The notes below the pieces were generated by a model. It had not been told where the DNA came from, ran no database searches, and saw nothing but the letters and a program-made list of their open reading frames with translations. Source: Parabacteroides merdae ATCC 43184 (GTDB lineage Bacteria; Bacteroidota; Bacteroidia; Bacteroidales; Tannerellaceae). From it: a stretch of 64,000 bases of DNA. Of the stretch, positions 1 through 8,999 are shown in pieces. How positions within the stretch are numbered: the first letter of the stretch is position 1; every line of letters begins with the position of its first letter. Made by a program: the position numbers and the translations under genes. The stretch spans positions 2,232,001 through 2,296,000 of the forward strand of contig NZ_CP102286.1 of the NCBI RefSeq assembly GCF_025151215.1, given 5' to 3'.

Positions 1-443
1 ACTACAAACGCGTAATCCATGCCGTTGAAATCTGCCGCATGACCGGCAAACCCTATTCCTCCTTCCGTACCAACACCCGAAAAGAACGGCCGTTCCGTAT
101 CATCCAGATAGGACTTACCCGCGACCGTGAAGAACTTTACGATCGCATCAACCGCCGCGTAGACCAAATGATGGCCGACGGCATGCTGGAAGAAGCACGC
201 CGCGTTTATCCTTTCCGCAAATTGAACTCCCTCAACACTGTCGGCTACAAAGAGCTGTTCAAATACCTGGATGGCGAATGGACATTAGATTTCGCCATTG
301 AAAAGATAAAACGCAACTCTCGTGTTTACGCTCGCAAACAAATGACCTGGTTCAAACGGGATACTGACATCCGATGGTTCCATCCGGATGAAAAGGAGGC
401 GATACTGTGCTATTTAGACGCCACCCTCAACACCCGCTTGTGA
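1..443 (+). CDS. miaA: tRNA dimethylallyltransferase MiaA, C-terminal part
   Basis: MiaA transfers a dimethylallyl group to N6 of A37 in tRNAs reading codons that begin with U. The gene is cut by the left window edge: the frame is open from base 3 with no start, so only about the last 146 residues are present. The family C-terminal part is clear: a KRVIHAVEI stretch, the RxxxMxxxGxLEEAR helix ([15 protein letters not shown]), then GYKELFKYL and the [14 protein letters not shown] segment that contacts tRNA. It converges with the DUF486 gene 79 bp downstream. Identification by family motifs is firm. Confidence 0.95.
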   Translation, partial: YKRVIHAVEICRMTGKPYSSFRTNTRKERPFRIIQIGLTRDREELYDRINRRVDQMMADGMLEEARRVYPFRKLNSLNTVGYKELFKYLDGEWTLDFAIEKIKRNSRVYARKQMTWFKRDTDIRWFHPDEKEAILCYLDATLNTRL

Positions 444-522
444 CACAGGGCGTTTTTTCCCTATCACTAATCCCAAACTTCTCTATCACTGTCTCGTCCT
501 GATTTGAAGTGATACTAAAATC

Positions 523-894
523 TTATTTCTTAAACACCAGATAAACTGCCGCCACCAGAAACAGGAAAGCCAGCGCATGGTTCCACTTAAACGATTCGCC
601 TTTGAAGGCAATCGAACTAAAACCGACAAAGACAACCAGCGTAATCACCTCCTGGATCACCTTCAATTGGATCAGGTTAAAAGGCCCGCCATTATCACGG
701 AAACCCATCCGGTTTGCCGGGACCTGAAAACAATATTCAAAAAACGCTAAAAACCAGCTGAACAAGACAACACCGATCAACGGCAGATGCTCGAACCAAC
801 TGAACTGCTGCTTCATCTTCAAATGTCCGTACCAGGCACACGTCATAAAGATATTGGATGCGACCAATAACAGAATAGTATAAAATCCTTGCAT
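523..894 (-). CDS. DUF486 family small membrane protein
   Basis: A 123-residue protein with four predicted membrane helices (about residues 3-21, 36-52, 81-97 and 104-121), which fits the DUF486 group of small DMT-like proteins. The middle carries the conserved FEYCFQVPANRMG stretch and then the FNLIQLKVIQEVITL segment typical of the family. The function of the family is unknown; similarity to drug/metabolite transporters is only structural. It lies 8 bp downstream of the ttcA stop on the same strand, so the two may be cotranscribed. The short gap is made of repeated TTTATGA units. Confidence 0.85.
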   Translation of the reverse strand: MQGFYTILLLVASNIFMTCAWYGHLKMKQQFSWFEHLPLIGVVLFSWFLAFFEYCFQVPANRMGFRDNGGPFNLIQLKVIQEVITLVVFVGFSSIAFKGESFKWNHALAFLFLVAAVYLVFKK

Positions 895-902
895 GAGATG
901 AT

Positions 903-1658
903 TTATGATTTATGATTTATAATTTTAGGAAGATAGTCCTCCTGAATATTCGACATACTGCTCCAAAGGCTATAGCGCGCCTCAGGGTTGATCGCCTCCA
1001 GACGCGACAATACCTCCTTCATATCCGAACGGCTGGAGCCGGATTCGTACGGGCAATTCTTGATCTGTTTCCGATATCCTCTCCACACAGCAATCCGGGT
1101 CAAATCTTTCTCCTCCACCAGACACATGGGGCGGATAATCTCCATATCGAACTTATCCATCTTTAGGCGCGGTGGCATCGTTCCGATCGCTCCCTGGTGG
1201 ATCATGTTCATCAGAAGGGTTTCGAGAATATCGTCCTGATGATGCCCGAGGGCGATCTTGTTGCAACCATGCCTCTTTGCAATATCGAACAAGGCTTTCC
1301 GCCGCGTCCAAGAACAAAGGAAACAAGGAGACTTGCGGGTATCGGTCGAAGCGTCGAAGCTCGTCTCATGCACGAAAAAGGAAAGGCCGTGCTCATCTGC
1401 CCGGCTTTTCAGGTAGTCAATATCCGAACGATAAGGGATATTTGACATCACGATATGCGTCACGATCACCTCGAACCGAGGCCGGAATATCTTGGAACGG
1501 CGTCCGAGCAAGTCCACCAACGCCAACGAATCTTTTCCCCCCGACAATCCGATCAATATACGGTCACCATCCACAATCAGACCATATTCGAATATCGCCT
1601 TCTTGACTTTCTCTTCTACTTTACGAAACAGGAGTTCCTCTTCTGTCAACTTTGCCAT
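903..1658 (-). CDS. ttcA: tRNA 2-thiocytidine synthetase family (TtcA)
   Basis: A PP-loop ATP pyrophosphatase that would adenylate and thiolate C32 of tRNA. The PP-loop SGGKDS is at residues 39-44. The CFLC pair at 112-115 and a later cysteine in NCPYESG (about residue 202) match the three cysteines that hold the 4Fe-4S cluster of TtcA; GHHQDD (about 138-143) is the second nucleotide-site motif. At 251 residues it is shorter than the E. coli protein (about 310), mainly at the ends. The last residues (KIINHKS) are encoded by an intergenic TTTATGATT repeat that has run into the gene end. Related PP-loop enzymes cannot be fully excluded. Confidence 0.85.
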   Translation of the reverse strand: MAKLTEEELLFRKVEEKVKKAIFEYGLIVDGDRILIGLSGGKDSLALVDLLGRRSKIFRPRFEVIVTHIVMSNIPYRSDIDYLKSRADEHGLSFFVHETSFDASTDTRKSPCFLCSWTRRKALFDIAKRHGCNKIALGHHQDDILETLLMNMIHQGAIGTMPPRLKMDKFDMEIIRPMCLVEEKDLTRIAVWRGYRKQIKNCPYESGSSRSDMKEVLSRLEAINPEARYSLWSSMSNIQEDYLPKIINHKS

Positions 1659-1704
1659 ACTTTATTAATTAAGAATTAAAAATTAAGAATAAAAAAATAA
1701 GGGT

Positions 1705-1734
1705 TTTGATTCTTGATTTTAATTCCTATTTTTG
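1705..1734 (+). promoter_or_regulatory. Bacteroidetes-type promoter for the TPR/NfeD/FloA cluster
   Basis: TTTG at 1705-1708 and TATTTTTG at 1727-1734 match the -33 (TTTG) and -7 (TANNTTTG) elements of Bacteroidetes promoters with an 18-bp gap. Transcription would begin near 1742, upstream of the start at 1809, and the leader would contain the hairpin at 1755-1787. Confidence 0.6.
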
Positions 1735-1754
1735 TAATCGGACACAAAAGTAAT

Positions 1755-1787
1755 GATTTTAGATTTATGGATTATAAATCTAAAATC
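1755..1787. repeat. Hairpin repeat (GATTTTAGATTTAT arms) in a 5' leader
   Basis: Two perfect 14-base arms, 1755-1768 and 1774-1787, around a 5-base loop, followed by AATCATAAATC units up to the start codon at 1809. It belongs to a set of similar ATTTATGATT-built hairpins at 4768-4828, 56416-56490 and 62289-62336. Confidence 0.75.
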
Positions 1788-1808
1788 AAAATCATAAATC
1801 ATAAATCA

Positions 1809-3248
1809 ATGAATTGGTTATCTAATAAACTGTTTTACACAATAGGAATCACGTTACTCTGCGGCGGGCTGCACGCACAAAGTCTGGCTGAAGCAAAAAA
1901 ATTATACAATGAAGGTAAGTACGCGGAAGCCAAACCTGCCTTTGAAAAGCTGGTCAAACAAGCGCCAAGCAATTCCTCCTATAATCATTGGTATGGTGTC
2001 TGCTGCTACGAGACCGGTGATCTGACCGGTGCGGAAAAGCATTTGAAAGTAGCTGTCAAACGCAAAGTACAAGAAGCATACCGTTATATGTCCGAAGTCT
2101 ACTACAAGACCTATCGTTTCGACGAAGCCGGAGAAATGCTGGAAGAATATATCAACCTGCTGGCAAAGAAAAAGCAGGATCCGCAATCGTTCGAAACCAG
2201 GCTCGACTTGGCAAACAATGCACAACGCATGATGGAAAAGGTGGAAGATGTTCAGATCATAGATAGCTTGGTCGTGGACAAAGACGATTTCCTTTCCGCC
2301 TATATCCTAAGCGAAGAAAGCGGCACACTCGATTCCTACAAAGATTTTTTCCAGACAAACGAGCCAGTGAGCTCGACCGTCTACAAGAACCAGAAAGGCG
2401 ACAAGATTTACTATGCTCATTCGACAGACGGCGACCGTTATTGCCTTTTTACCCAGTCCATGCTTATGGACGAATGGGGGGACGAGAAACAATTACCGAT
2501 GAACATCAACAGCAATGACGATGACAACTACCCGTTCGTCCTTTCCGATGGCGCCACGATCTATTATTCTTCCAAAGGGAACGGTTCGATTGGCGGTTAT
2601 GACCTCTTCGTCACCCGCTACAACATCAATTCCGACACTTATCTGGCTCCAGAGCAGTTGGGCATGCCGTTCAATTCGCCCTACAATGATTATATGATGG
2701 TCTTCGATGAAGTGAAAGGATTGGGATGGTTTGTATCCGATCGTTTCCAGCCGGAAGGAAAAGCCTGTGTCTATCTCTTCATCCCGAATCCAGAGCATAA
2801 ACGGGTGGAGAGCGAAGACATAGAAGTGAAACGCGCCCGTGCAGCGATCACTGCTATCCGAGATTCCTGGAAAGAAAGTTCCGACTATGCCGACCTGATT
2901 CGTCTGTCGCACACAGAAATACCTTATGGAGAGAAAAAGATCGAAAAGGATTTTGAATTTATCATCGGTAATAATATTGTCTATTACAAACTGGATGACA
3001 TCAATAGCCCCGAAGCTAAGGGCTACTACGAAAAGGTGGTTGCCTTGAACAAACAGATCAAAGAGCTGAATGAAAAACTCGACGGCCTGCGCGTCTCTTA
3101 CGCCGAAGGCAACAAGGCCCGCAAAGAGCAACTGAAGCCAACCATCCTGCAAGCAGAAGAGCAACTGAACGCCTTGTTGGAACAGCCCGGCGAGTTGGAG
3201 AAGAAAGCTCGTAATGCCGAAATCAATTATCTGAAAAACAAACGATAA
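1809..3248 (+). CDS. TPR and beta-propeller (PD40) exported protein
   Basis: A 479-residue exported protein. The start at 1809 was chosen because it gives a clean signal peptide (MNWLSNKLF, a hydrophobic stretch, then HAQ) and because upstream in-frame codons are repeat sequence near the promoter. After the signal come tetratricopeptide-like repeats (about 25-140: AKKLYNEGKYAEAKPAFEKL, then YNHWYGVCCYETGDLTGAEKHL), then propeller-like blades with the PD40 signature (NDDDNYPFVLSDGATIYYSSKGNGSIGG split over about 235-265), and a C-terminal coiled coil (about 400-475). Such proteins act in envelope assembly or gliding/secretion systems in Bacteroidetes; the exact role is unknown. It is followed 11 bp later by the NfeD gene. 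Confidence 0.8.
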   Translation: MNWLSNKLFYTIGITLLCGGLHAQSLAEAKKLYNEGKYAEAKPAFEKLVKQAPSNSSYNHWYGVCCYETGDLTGAEKHLKVAVKRKVQEAYRYMSEVYYKTYRFDEAGEMLEEYINLLAKKKQDPQSFETRLDLANNAQRMMEKVEDVQIIDSLVVDKDDFLSAYILSEESGTLDSYKDFFQTNEPVSSTVYKNQKGDKIYYAHSTDGDRYCLFTQSMLMDEWGDEKQLPMNINSNDDDNYPFVLSDGATIYYSSKGNGSIGGYDLFVTRYNINSDTYLAPEQLGMPFNSPYNDYMMVFDEVKGLGWFVSDRFQPEGKACVYLFIPNPEHKRVESEDIEVKRARAAITAIRDSWKESSDYADLIRLSHTEIPYGEKKIEKDFEFIIGNNIVYYKLDDINSPEAKGYYEKVVALNKQIKELNEKLDGLRVSYAEGNKARKEQLKPTILQAEEQLNALLEQPGELEKKARNAEINYLKNKR

Positions 3249-3259
3249 AACAAGGCTCT

Positions 3260-3730
3260 ATGATATTCGAAATGCTTATTATCGCCTTCCTAATGGTTGT
3301 AGCCATTGTGCTTATCCTGCTGGAAATATTTATGTTACCGGGTATCACAGTTGCCGGTGTCGGAGGATTCCTTTTTGCTGCCGGCGGCCTGTTCTATGCC
3401 TATTCGGTCAGTACGCCGATCGGCAATGTAACATTGGCGGTATCATCGCTTGTGTTCGCGGCCTCTTTCATCTGGTTGTTGCGTTCCAAATCCTTCAACC
3501 GGGTGGCTTTGAAAACCGACATCGATTCCAAGCTGGTATCCAGCCGCGACTTGGGAATCGTGCCGGGCGACGAAGGGTTGACACTTTCACGCCTCGCCCC
3601 AATCGGGAAGGCCCGCATTAACGGGATCACCGTAGAAGCCAAATCGATGGACGAGCTGATTGATGAAAACACGCCGGTCGAGGTAATACGCGTCGATGGC
3701 TACAATGTAATCGTGAAAATTAAAAATTGA
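3260..3730 (+). CDS. NfeD-like membrane protein
   Basis: A 156-residue protein of the short NfeD type: three closely packed hydrophobic segments (about residues 5-25, 30-50 and 54-72) followed by a soluble OB-fold domain (about 95-155) with the typical GxARINGITVEAKS and TPVEVIRVDGYNVIVK strands. NfeD proteins are encoded beside flotillins/stomatins and are thought to work with them in membrane microdomains. That partnership fits here, since floA follows 38 bp downstream. No protease domain is present, so it is the truncated (short) NfeD class. Confidence 0.88.
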   Translation: MIFEMLIIAFLMVVAIVLILLEIFMLPGITVAGVGGFLFAAGGLFYAYSVSTPIGNVTLAVSSLVFAASFIWLLRSKSFNRVALKTDIDSKLVSSRDLGIVPGDEGLTLSRLAPIGKARINGITVEAKSMDELIDENTPVEVIRVDGYNVIVKIKN

Positions 3731-3768
3731 AAAATAAATCATAATTCATAAATCATAATTCTACTCAC

Positions 3769-4761
3769 ATGGAAATGACCTTTGTACCTCTCGCCCTTTT
3801 GGGAGCAGCGATATTGCTGCTGGTAATTTTCTTTTATTATGTGCCGTTCCTTCTGTGGATCTCGGCAAAAGTTTCAGGTGTCAACATCTCGCTGATACAG
3901 CTCTTCCTGATGCGTATCCGTAACGTGCCGCCTTATGTCATCACCCGCGCCATGATCGAAGCCCACAAAGCAGGTCTGAAAACGCTGACCCGTGACGAAT
4001 TGGAAGCACACTACCTGGCAGGCGGACATGTCGAAAAGGTTGTCCATGCCCTCGTTTCCGCATCGAAAGCGAATATTGACCTCCCTTTCCAGATGGCAAC
4101 CGCTATCGACCTGGCAGGACGTGATGTATTTGAAGCCGTGCAAATGTCGGTCAACCCGAAAGTCATCGACACACCTCCCGTTACAGCCGTTGCCAAAGAC
4201 GGTATCCAGCTGATCGCCAAAGCACGTGTGACGGTTCGTGCCAACATCAAGCAATTAGTCGGAGGTGCCGGCGAAGAAACGATTCTGGCCCGTGTCGGCG
4301 AAGGCATCGTATCCTCTATCGGTTCGTCTGAAAATCATAAAAGCGTGCTGGAAAATCCGGATTCCATCTCCAAGCTGGTTCTCCGTAAAGGTCTGGATGC
4401 AGGGACTGCATTTGAAATCTTGTCCATCGACATCGCTGATATCGACATAGGCAAGAACATCGGAGCTTATCTGCAAATGGACCAGGCTCAAGCCGACAAG
4501 AATATCGCCCAAGCAAAAGCTGAAGAACGCCGTGCCATGGCCGTTGCCGTCGAACAGGAGATGAAAGCCAAAGCACAGGAAGCCCGTGCGAAGGTTATCG
4601 AAGCCGAAGCCGAAGTTCCCAAGGCCATGGCTGAAGCTTTCCGTAATGGCAATTTGGGTATCATGGACTATTATAAGATGAAGAATATCGAAGCAGATAC
4701 CAGCATGCGTGAGGCAATCGCCAAACCGTCAAATGCACCTTCGAAACCATTAAAAGACTAA
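3769..4761 (+). CDS. floA: Flotillin-like protein FloA
   Basis: A 330-residue membrane scaffold of the FloA/YqfA (UPF0365) family. One N-terminal hydrophobic hairpin (about residues 6-34) anchors it to the inner face of the membrane; the SPFH/PHB-like domain follows (about 45-230, with [13 protein letters not shown] and [21 protein letters not shown]), then an EA-rich coiled coil (about 245-300: [20 protein letters not shown]). Length and domain order match the family. FloA forms lipid-raft-like functional membrane microdomains. The preceding NfeD gene is its usual partner. Confidence 0.95.
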   Translation: MEMTFVPLALLGAAILLLVIFFYYVPFLLWISAKVSGVNISLIQLFLMRIRNVPPYVITRAMIEAHKAGLKTLTRDELEAHYLAGGHVEKVVHALVSASKANIDLPFQMATAIDLAGRDVFEAVQMSVNPKVIDTPPVTAVAKDGIQLIAKARVTVRANIKQLVGGAGEETILARVGEGIVSSIGSSENHKSVLENPDSISKLVLRKGLDAGTAFEILSIDIADIDIGKNIGAYLQMDQAQADKNIAQAKAEERRAMAVAVEQEMKAKAQEARAKVIEAEAEVPKAMAEAFRNGNLGIMDYYKMKNIEADTSMREAIAKPSNAPSKPLKD

Positions 4762-4767
4762 CAAGGA

Positions 4768-4828
4768 TTTATGATTTCAGATTTATGATTTATCATCAAC
4801 ACATAAATCATAAATCTGAAATCATAAA
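4768..4828. repeat. Long perfect hairpin between floA and phosphorylase gene
   Basis: A perfect 26-bp stem (arms 4768-4793 and 4803-4828) with a 9-base loop, built from TTTATGATTT and TCAGATTTATG units. More copies of the same unit (AAATCATAAACCT) run on to 4853. There is no U-tract directly after it, so it is not a classic intrinsic terminator, though it would stop or stabilise the floA transcript 3' end. Confidence 0.8.
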
Positions 4829-4853
4829 CCTAAAATCATAAACCTGAAATCAA

Positions 4854-5717
4854 ATGATCGCACCTTCCGAACTTATCATTAATCCCGATGGCAGTTGCTT
4901 TCACCTGCATCTGAAACCGGAACAGCTCGCCGACAAGATCATCATGGTCGGCGACCCCGATCGCGTAAACACCGTCGCTTCCTACTTCGATACGAAAGAA
5001 TGTGAAGTGTCGAGCCGTGAATTCCATACCATCACCGGCACTTACAAAGGGAAGCGCATCACAACACTTTCACACGGCATCGGAACCGACAATATCGACA
5101 TCGTCCTGAATGAACTGGACGCTTTGGCAAACATCGACTTTGCTTCTCGTACCATCAAACCGATATTTCGGCAACTGACAATGGTACGTGTCGGCACTTC
5201 AGGAGGATTGCAACCGTTTGTTCCTGTCGGGACCTATGTGGCAGCAGGAAAATCAATCGGGTTCGACGGAGTTCTGTATTTTTATGCCGGCTCCGAGAAA
5301 GTGCGCGACAAGGCTTTCGAATCAGAACTGATGAGACAATTGAAATGGAAGCTAAGCGGCATCCAGCCCTATGTCGTTTCCGCCGATCCATCCCTGGTCA
5401 AGCAGATCACACAAGACGATATTATCCGGGGAGTGACGATTGCAGCCAACGGCTTCTACGGTCCGCAAGGCCGCAAGCTCCGCTTGCCGCTCGCCGATCC
5501 GGAACTGAACCGTAAAATAGAAGCTTTCGAGTTCAACGATAGCCGGATTACCAACTTCGAAATGGAAAGTTCGTCTCTCGCCGGACTGTCCGCCTTGATG
5601 GGACATCGTGCCATGACCGTGTGCTGCATTATTGCCGGTCGGGTGGCCCAAGACATGAATACCGAATACAAAGGTTCCATGACCGGCCTGATCGAAACGG
5701 TATTGGACCGGATCTAA
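4854..5717 (+). CDS. Nucleoside phosphorylase (uridine phosphorylase-like)
   Basis: A 287-residue member of the PNP/UDP family I phosphorylases, which cleave nucleosides with phosphate to base and ribose-1-phosphate. Visible family marks are the phosphate-binding GDPDRV (about residues 33-38), SHGIGTDN (about 78-85, the GxG...  base/phosphate loop), VRVGTSGGLQP (about 113-123) and the ribose-binding FEMESSSLAGL (about 231-241, with the conserved MES). The family motifs match uridine phosphorylase better than purine enzymes, but substrate cannot be fixed from sequence. It is oriented toward the nitroreductase gene and converges on the 5738-5800 repeat. Confidence 0.85.
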   Translation: MIAPSELIINPDGSCFHLHLKPEQLADKIIMVGDPDRVNTVASYFDTKECEVSSREFHTITGTYKGKRITTLSHGIGTDNIDIVLNELDALANIDFASRTIKPIFRQLTMVRVGTSGGLQPFVPVGTYVAAGKSIGFDGVLYFYAGSEKVRDKAFESELMRQLKWKLSGIQPYVVSADPSLVKQITQDDIIRGVTIAANGFYGPQGRKLRLPLADPELNRKIEAFEFNDSRITNFEMESSSLAGLSALMGHRAMTVCCIIAGRVAQDMNTEYKGSMTGLIETVLDRI

Positions 5718-5737
5718 AAGAAAGCTATGCATTATAG

Positions 5738-5800
5738 TTGCTAACCCTATGGGTTACGCAGGTTAAAGCATAGGGTTAGCAACCACAACGCATAGGGTTA
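5738..5800. repeat. CATAGGGTTAGC inverted repeat plus third copy
   Basis: TTGCTAACCCTATG at 5738-5751 and its exact reverse complement at 5769-5782 form a 14-bp stem with a 17-base loop; a third partial copy, GCATAGGGTTA, lies at 5790-5800 and ends at the nitroreductase stop region. The site is between two convergent genes, so it may act as a bidirectional terminator, but there is no strong T-tract. Confidence 0.65.
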
Positions 5801-6538
5801 CAAAAAGCCTTGCCCTTTCAAGACTTTCAGTAATACGTCGGAGAAATATTCATTGTTGGCCTTCGTATAACGTACATCCGTAAATACCTGGGCCAATGTT
5901 TTCTTATCATTCTCCCGTACAAATTGTTTATTTACTTCCAACTCTTCCTTATCGTGGTATAAGGCATCGATAGAAGCTGACGTATAATCCGTATAAACCT
6001 CCTGGTGAACCACCGCTCCGAGTGGCAAGCGTTCCACCTGTTCAGGCATTCCGTCGGGATAGCCGACCGTGACTGTCACGATAGGGACAACCAAGCGTGG
6101 AAGCGACAAGGCATCGATAATCTTATCTGCGTTATAAGCCGTCGTTCCCAAATAGCAGATTCCCAATCCTTTTTCCTCTGCTGCCGTACAGAAACTTTGG
6201 GCAAACAGCATCGCATCGATAGTCGAAGCGATAAAAGTCTGGAAATTATCGAAACCGGCCACTGCATCGCGCAGCTCCGCCCATTTTACAAAACGGTTAG
6301 CATCGGCACAGAAGGTGAGCACGACCGGAGCCGCCGTAATCATCGGCTGATTGAAATGGGCAGGAGCCAACTTTTCCTTATTTGCCTTATCGCGGGTAAT
6401 GACCACACTATACAGTTGCATATTCCCCGTATTGGATGCACGGGCAGCAACCTCCAGCAATTCATTCAACAAAGCATCCGGAATGTCCTGAGTCGTATAT
6501 TTACGGATCGTCCGTCTGTTTTTCATATTTTCCAACAT
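5798..6538 (-). CDS. Nitroreductase family FMN-dependent oxidoreductase
   Basis: A 246-residue nitroreductase. The N-terminal NRRTIRKYTTQDIPDALLNELLEVAARASNTGNMQ region gives the RRT/S-R-x-Y/F FMN-phosphate site and the A-x-x-A-x-x-x-N-x-Q flavin contact. GLGICYLGT (about residues 122-130) is the usual second flavin strand. The C-terminal tail (about 195-246) is longer than in minimal nitroreductases and resembles NfsA/oxygen-insensitive types (DVRYTKANNEYFS). Enzymes of this type reduce nitroaromatics or quinones with NAD(P)H; the natural substrate is not known. No operon partner is evident. Confidence 0.88.
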   Translation of the reverse strand: MLENMKNRRTIRKYTTQDIPDALLNELLEVAARASNTGNMQLYSVVITRDKANKEKLAPAHFNQPMITAAPVVLTFCADANRFVKWAELRDAVAGFDNFQTFIASTIDAMLFAQSFCTAAEEKGLGICYLGTTAYNADKIIDALSLPRLVVPIVTVTVGYPDGMPEQVERLPLGAVVHQEVYTDYTSASIDALYHDKEELEVNKQFVRENDKKTLAQVFTDVRYTKANNEYFSDVLLKVLKGQGFL

Positions 6539-6569
6539 AGCTTACATATTTAGTTGATGACAAAATCAA

Positions 6570-7760
6570 TCAATAACAAAGACCGAGTGCCCAGACAGGT
6601 ATTTTGTTTCCTACACTTTTAGGCTGTCCGTGTATAGCGGCAAACGCATTTTCCACATTCTTGATACGCTCATAATCCATCAACGGATCACCGATCATGA
6701 ACGTGTACTTTTCATTCACACGATAATCTCCATTATGCAAAAGCTCCACAGTCCCGCAATTAGACATCTGATCGACGAAAAACGTCTCACCCACGTAAAC
6801 CCGCTCCATCTCCCGGAAAAGACTTGCCATCAGATTCGTGTTCGCCAGGAAAGAGCGATACGAACGGGCCAGTGTGCCGTCTTCTTTTCTGACTTGTAGA
6901 ATGCGGAGCACCCCTATCTCTTTTATATAACCCAATAACCGGTGTATATGTGTATTATCCGCCTCATATTTGGATGTCAAAGCCTGCATGCGGGGAAATT
7001 CCGGAGCTTCTTGGGCAAGTTGAATCAGCAATTGTTTCATCTTCCGGAACATGGCATTATTCATCTGTCGAATGGCGGGAAGGTCCACATCGATCGAATC
7101 TCGCACCAAATCCTGCAAACGGAAATTGAAGGCATCCGGATCTTCCCAATAAAAAGGATAGCAACCATGTTCCAGATAATTCCGGAAAATGGGGACTATG
7201 TTTACTTCATCCATCACCTGTTGCGTCACTTCCGCATGGTTAAGCAAAAGTTCGTCCAACGGGACCGGTTTGAGATCCAACGCACCTTCATAGGACAAAT
7301 ATTCACGGAACGACATGGTATGTAACGTATACCAATCGCCTTTCCCGTCAAAAGGCATCTCCGTCTTCTCTCCTTCAACCAGCAAAGGTGCAGCAAACAC
7401 TATCTGCATATCAGGATAATCGTCGTGTAAACACTCTATCGCCTGTACCCAGCTACCATATCGATGGACATTATCTAGAAAAAGATGCCTGCCCCCCTCT
7501 TCATAAAATTGCCTGACCGTTTCGGACAACATGCACCGTTCCTGAAACCATATATTATCGAGAGGCAAATACAGGGCTTCATGAGAATCGCCATAAGCCA
7601 ATTTGATACGCTGCAACAAAAGCGTTGTTTTTCCCACCCCTTTCGCTCCAAAGATACCGATCAGCCTCCTGTCCCACTTGACCTGTCGGGATAAGTAACG
7701 CTGGAAACCCAGATTTACGCCTTTAAGTAACTGCTCATGGTTTAACCAAAACATGTCCAT
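6570..7760 (-). CDS. AAA ATPase with DUF4143-type C-terminal domain
   Basis: An ATP-binding protein of the AAA_14/DUF4143 group common in Bacteroidales. Walker A is GAKGVGKTTLL and Walker B is LFLDNVH; the downstream LHTMSFREYLSYEG segment and NFRLQDLVRDSIDVDLPAIRQ mark the family. The frame is open to 7781, but a -7 box (CAAAAATA on the plus strand, 7779-7786) overlaps that point, so translation should begin at 7760 (or 7754, MFWLNHE). The function is unknown; these are single genes, often multi-copy, without a settled role. It is divergently arranged with the DUF362 gene. Confidence 0.8.
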   Translation of the reverse strand: MDMFWLNHEQLLKGVNLGFQRYLSRQVKWDRRLIGIFGAKGVGKTTLLLQRIKLAYGDSHEALYLPLDNIWFQERCMLSETVRQFYEEGGRHLFLDNVHRYGSWVQAIECLHDDYPDMQIVFAAPLLVEGEKTEMPFDGKGDWYTLHTMSFREYLSYEGALDLKPVPLDELLLNHAEVTQQVMDEVNIVPIFRNYLEHGCYPFYWEDPDAFNFRLQDLVRDSIDVDLPAIRQMNNAMFRKMKQLLIQLAQEAPEFPRMQALTSKYEADNTHIHRLLGYIKEIGVLRILQVRKEDGTLARSYRSFLANTNLMASLFREMERVYVGETFFVDQMSNCGTVELLHNGDYRVNEKYTFMIGDPLMDYERIKNVENAFAAIHGQPKSVGNKIPVWALGLCY

Positions 7761-7778
7761 AGTATAACTGATTTGACA

Positions 7779-7786
7779 CAAAAATA
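7779..7786 (-). promoter_or_regulatory. -7 promoter element of the AAA ATPase gene
   Basis: Read on the minus strand this is TATTTTTG, matching TANNTTTG. Transcription would start near 7772, leaving a very short leader before the start codon at 7760 and ruling out the farther start at 7781. Confidence 0.5.
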
Positions 7787-7842
7787 ATATATAAAAGCCA
7801 ATCTACAAAACCAACAACTTACAGGAAGAATAGTTTTTTTCG

Positions 7843-7850
7843 TACCTTTG
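7843..7850 (+). promoter_or_regulatory. -7 promoter element of the DUF362 gene
   Basis: TACCTTTG followed by TCC matches the Bacteroidetes -7 consensus and lies 23 bp before the start codon at 7874. Confidence 0.65.
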
Positions 7851-7873
7851 TCCCTATAAAAACCAATAAACAA

Positions 7874-8995
7874 ATGGAAACGTCTAAAGTTTACTTTACC
7901 AATCTCCGTACGACCCCGTCCAGTAACTTGTTGGACAAGATGGAACGTCTCGTAAAACGTGCGGGCATAGCAAACATTGATTTCCAGAATCAGTTTGTAG
8001 CGATCAAGATCCACTTCGGCGAACCTGGTAACCTGGCCTTTATCCGGCCAAACTATGCAGCCCGGATGGCCACGTTGCTTCGCAACTTAGGGGCGAAGCC
8101 TTTCCTGACAGATTGCAACACCTTGTACTCAGGCCGTCGCGCCAATGCAGTAGACCATTTGGAAAGTGCAATGGAAAACGGTTTCAACCCCATTTCCGCC
8201 AAATGCGACGTGATTATCGCCGACGGCCTGAAAGGGACCGAATACCGTGAAATCGAAATCGACGGTGAATATTGTAAAGCTCCCAAAATCGGTTCCGCTA
8301 TTGCCGATGCAGATATCATTATTTCTATGAACCACTTCAAAGGACACGAGCAGACCGGATTCGGCGGCGCTTTGAAGAACCTCGGCATGGGATGCGCCAG
8401 CGTAGGTGGAAAACTTGAACTTCACTCGGCATCACAACCCAGAATCGACATCGAAAGTTGCAAGGGTTGCAATATATGCGTCAAGCATTGCCGCCACGAT
8501 GCCATTCATTTGAACGCTTCCCATAAAGCAGAAATCGACTACGGAAAATGTGTCGGTTGTGGCCAGTGCGTAGCTCTTTGCCAATACGACGGAGCCGTCA
8601 TGGGTGAAGGCGACACGTCTGAACGTTTAAACTACAAGATCGCCGAATATACCAAAGCTGTCTTGTCCGGCAAGCCGAATTTCCACATCAGCTTTATCAT
8701 GAATGTCTCACCTGAATGTGATTGTTGGAACCACAATGATGCAGCGATTGTGCCAGATCTGGGCATCGCCGCTTCTTTTGATCCGGTCGCATTAGACAAG
8801 GCTTGTGCCGATATGGTGATCAAGGCCCCGATCCTGGAGACTGGTAACCGCCTTTCAGACGCTCCGCATCACGAACATCTGGAAGGTTGCGACAAATTCC
8901 ACCTCATGCACCCCGACACGAACTGGCAAGCAGGACTGGAACATGCTGAAAAGATTGGTCTTGGAACACAGAAATATGAATTAATAACTGTATAG
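7874..8995 (+). CDS. DUF362 protein with two 4Fe-4S ferredoxin motifs
   Basis: A 373-residue protein with an N-terminal DUF362 domain (about residues 1-190, with FVAIKIHFGEPGN, RPNYAARMA and ISMNHFKGHEQTGFGGALKNLGMG) and a ferredoxin insertion (about 193-240) carrying two complete clusters, CKGCNICVKHC and CVGCGQCVALC. DUF362 proteins are iron-sulfur redox proteins of unknown reaction, frequent in anaerobes. The clusters suggest electron transfer in the cytoplasm. It ends 4 bp before mnmE and may be cotranscribed with it. Confidence 0.9.
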   Translation: METSKVYFTNLRTTPSSNLLDKMERLVKRAGIANIDFQNQFVAIKIHFGEPGNLAFIRPNYAARMATLLRNLGAKPFLTDCNTLYSGRRANAVDHLESAMENGFNPISAKCDVIIADGLKGTEYREIEIDGEYCKAPKIGSAIADADIIISMNHFKGHEQTGFGGALKNLGMGCASVGGKLELHSASQPRIDIESCKGCNICVKHCRHDAIHLNASHKAEIDYGKCVGCGQCVALCQYDGAVMGEGDTSERLNYKIAEYTKAVLSGKPNFHISFIMNVSPECDCWNHNDAAIVPDLGIAASFDPVALDKACADMVIKAPILETGNRLSDAPHHEHLEGCDKFHLMHPDTNWQAGLEHAEKIGLGTQKYELITV

Positions 8996-8999
8996 ACTA

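Noticed and set aside
2493..3164. 223-codon minus-strand frame in the TPR/propeller gene
   Set aside because: A shadow of the real gene, made of hydrophobic antisense codons.
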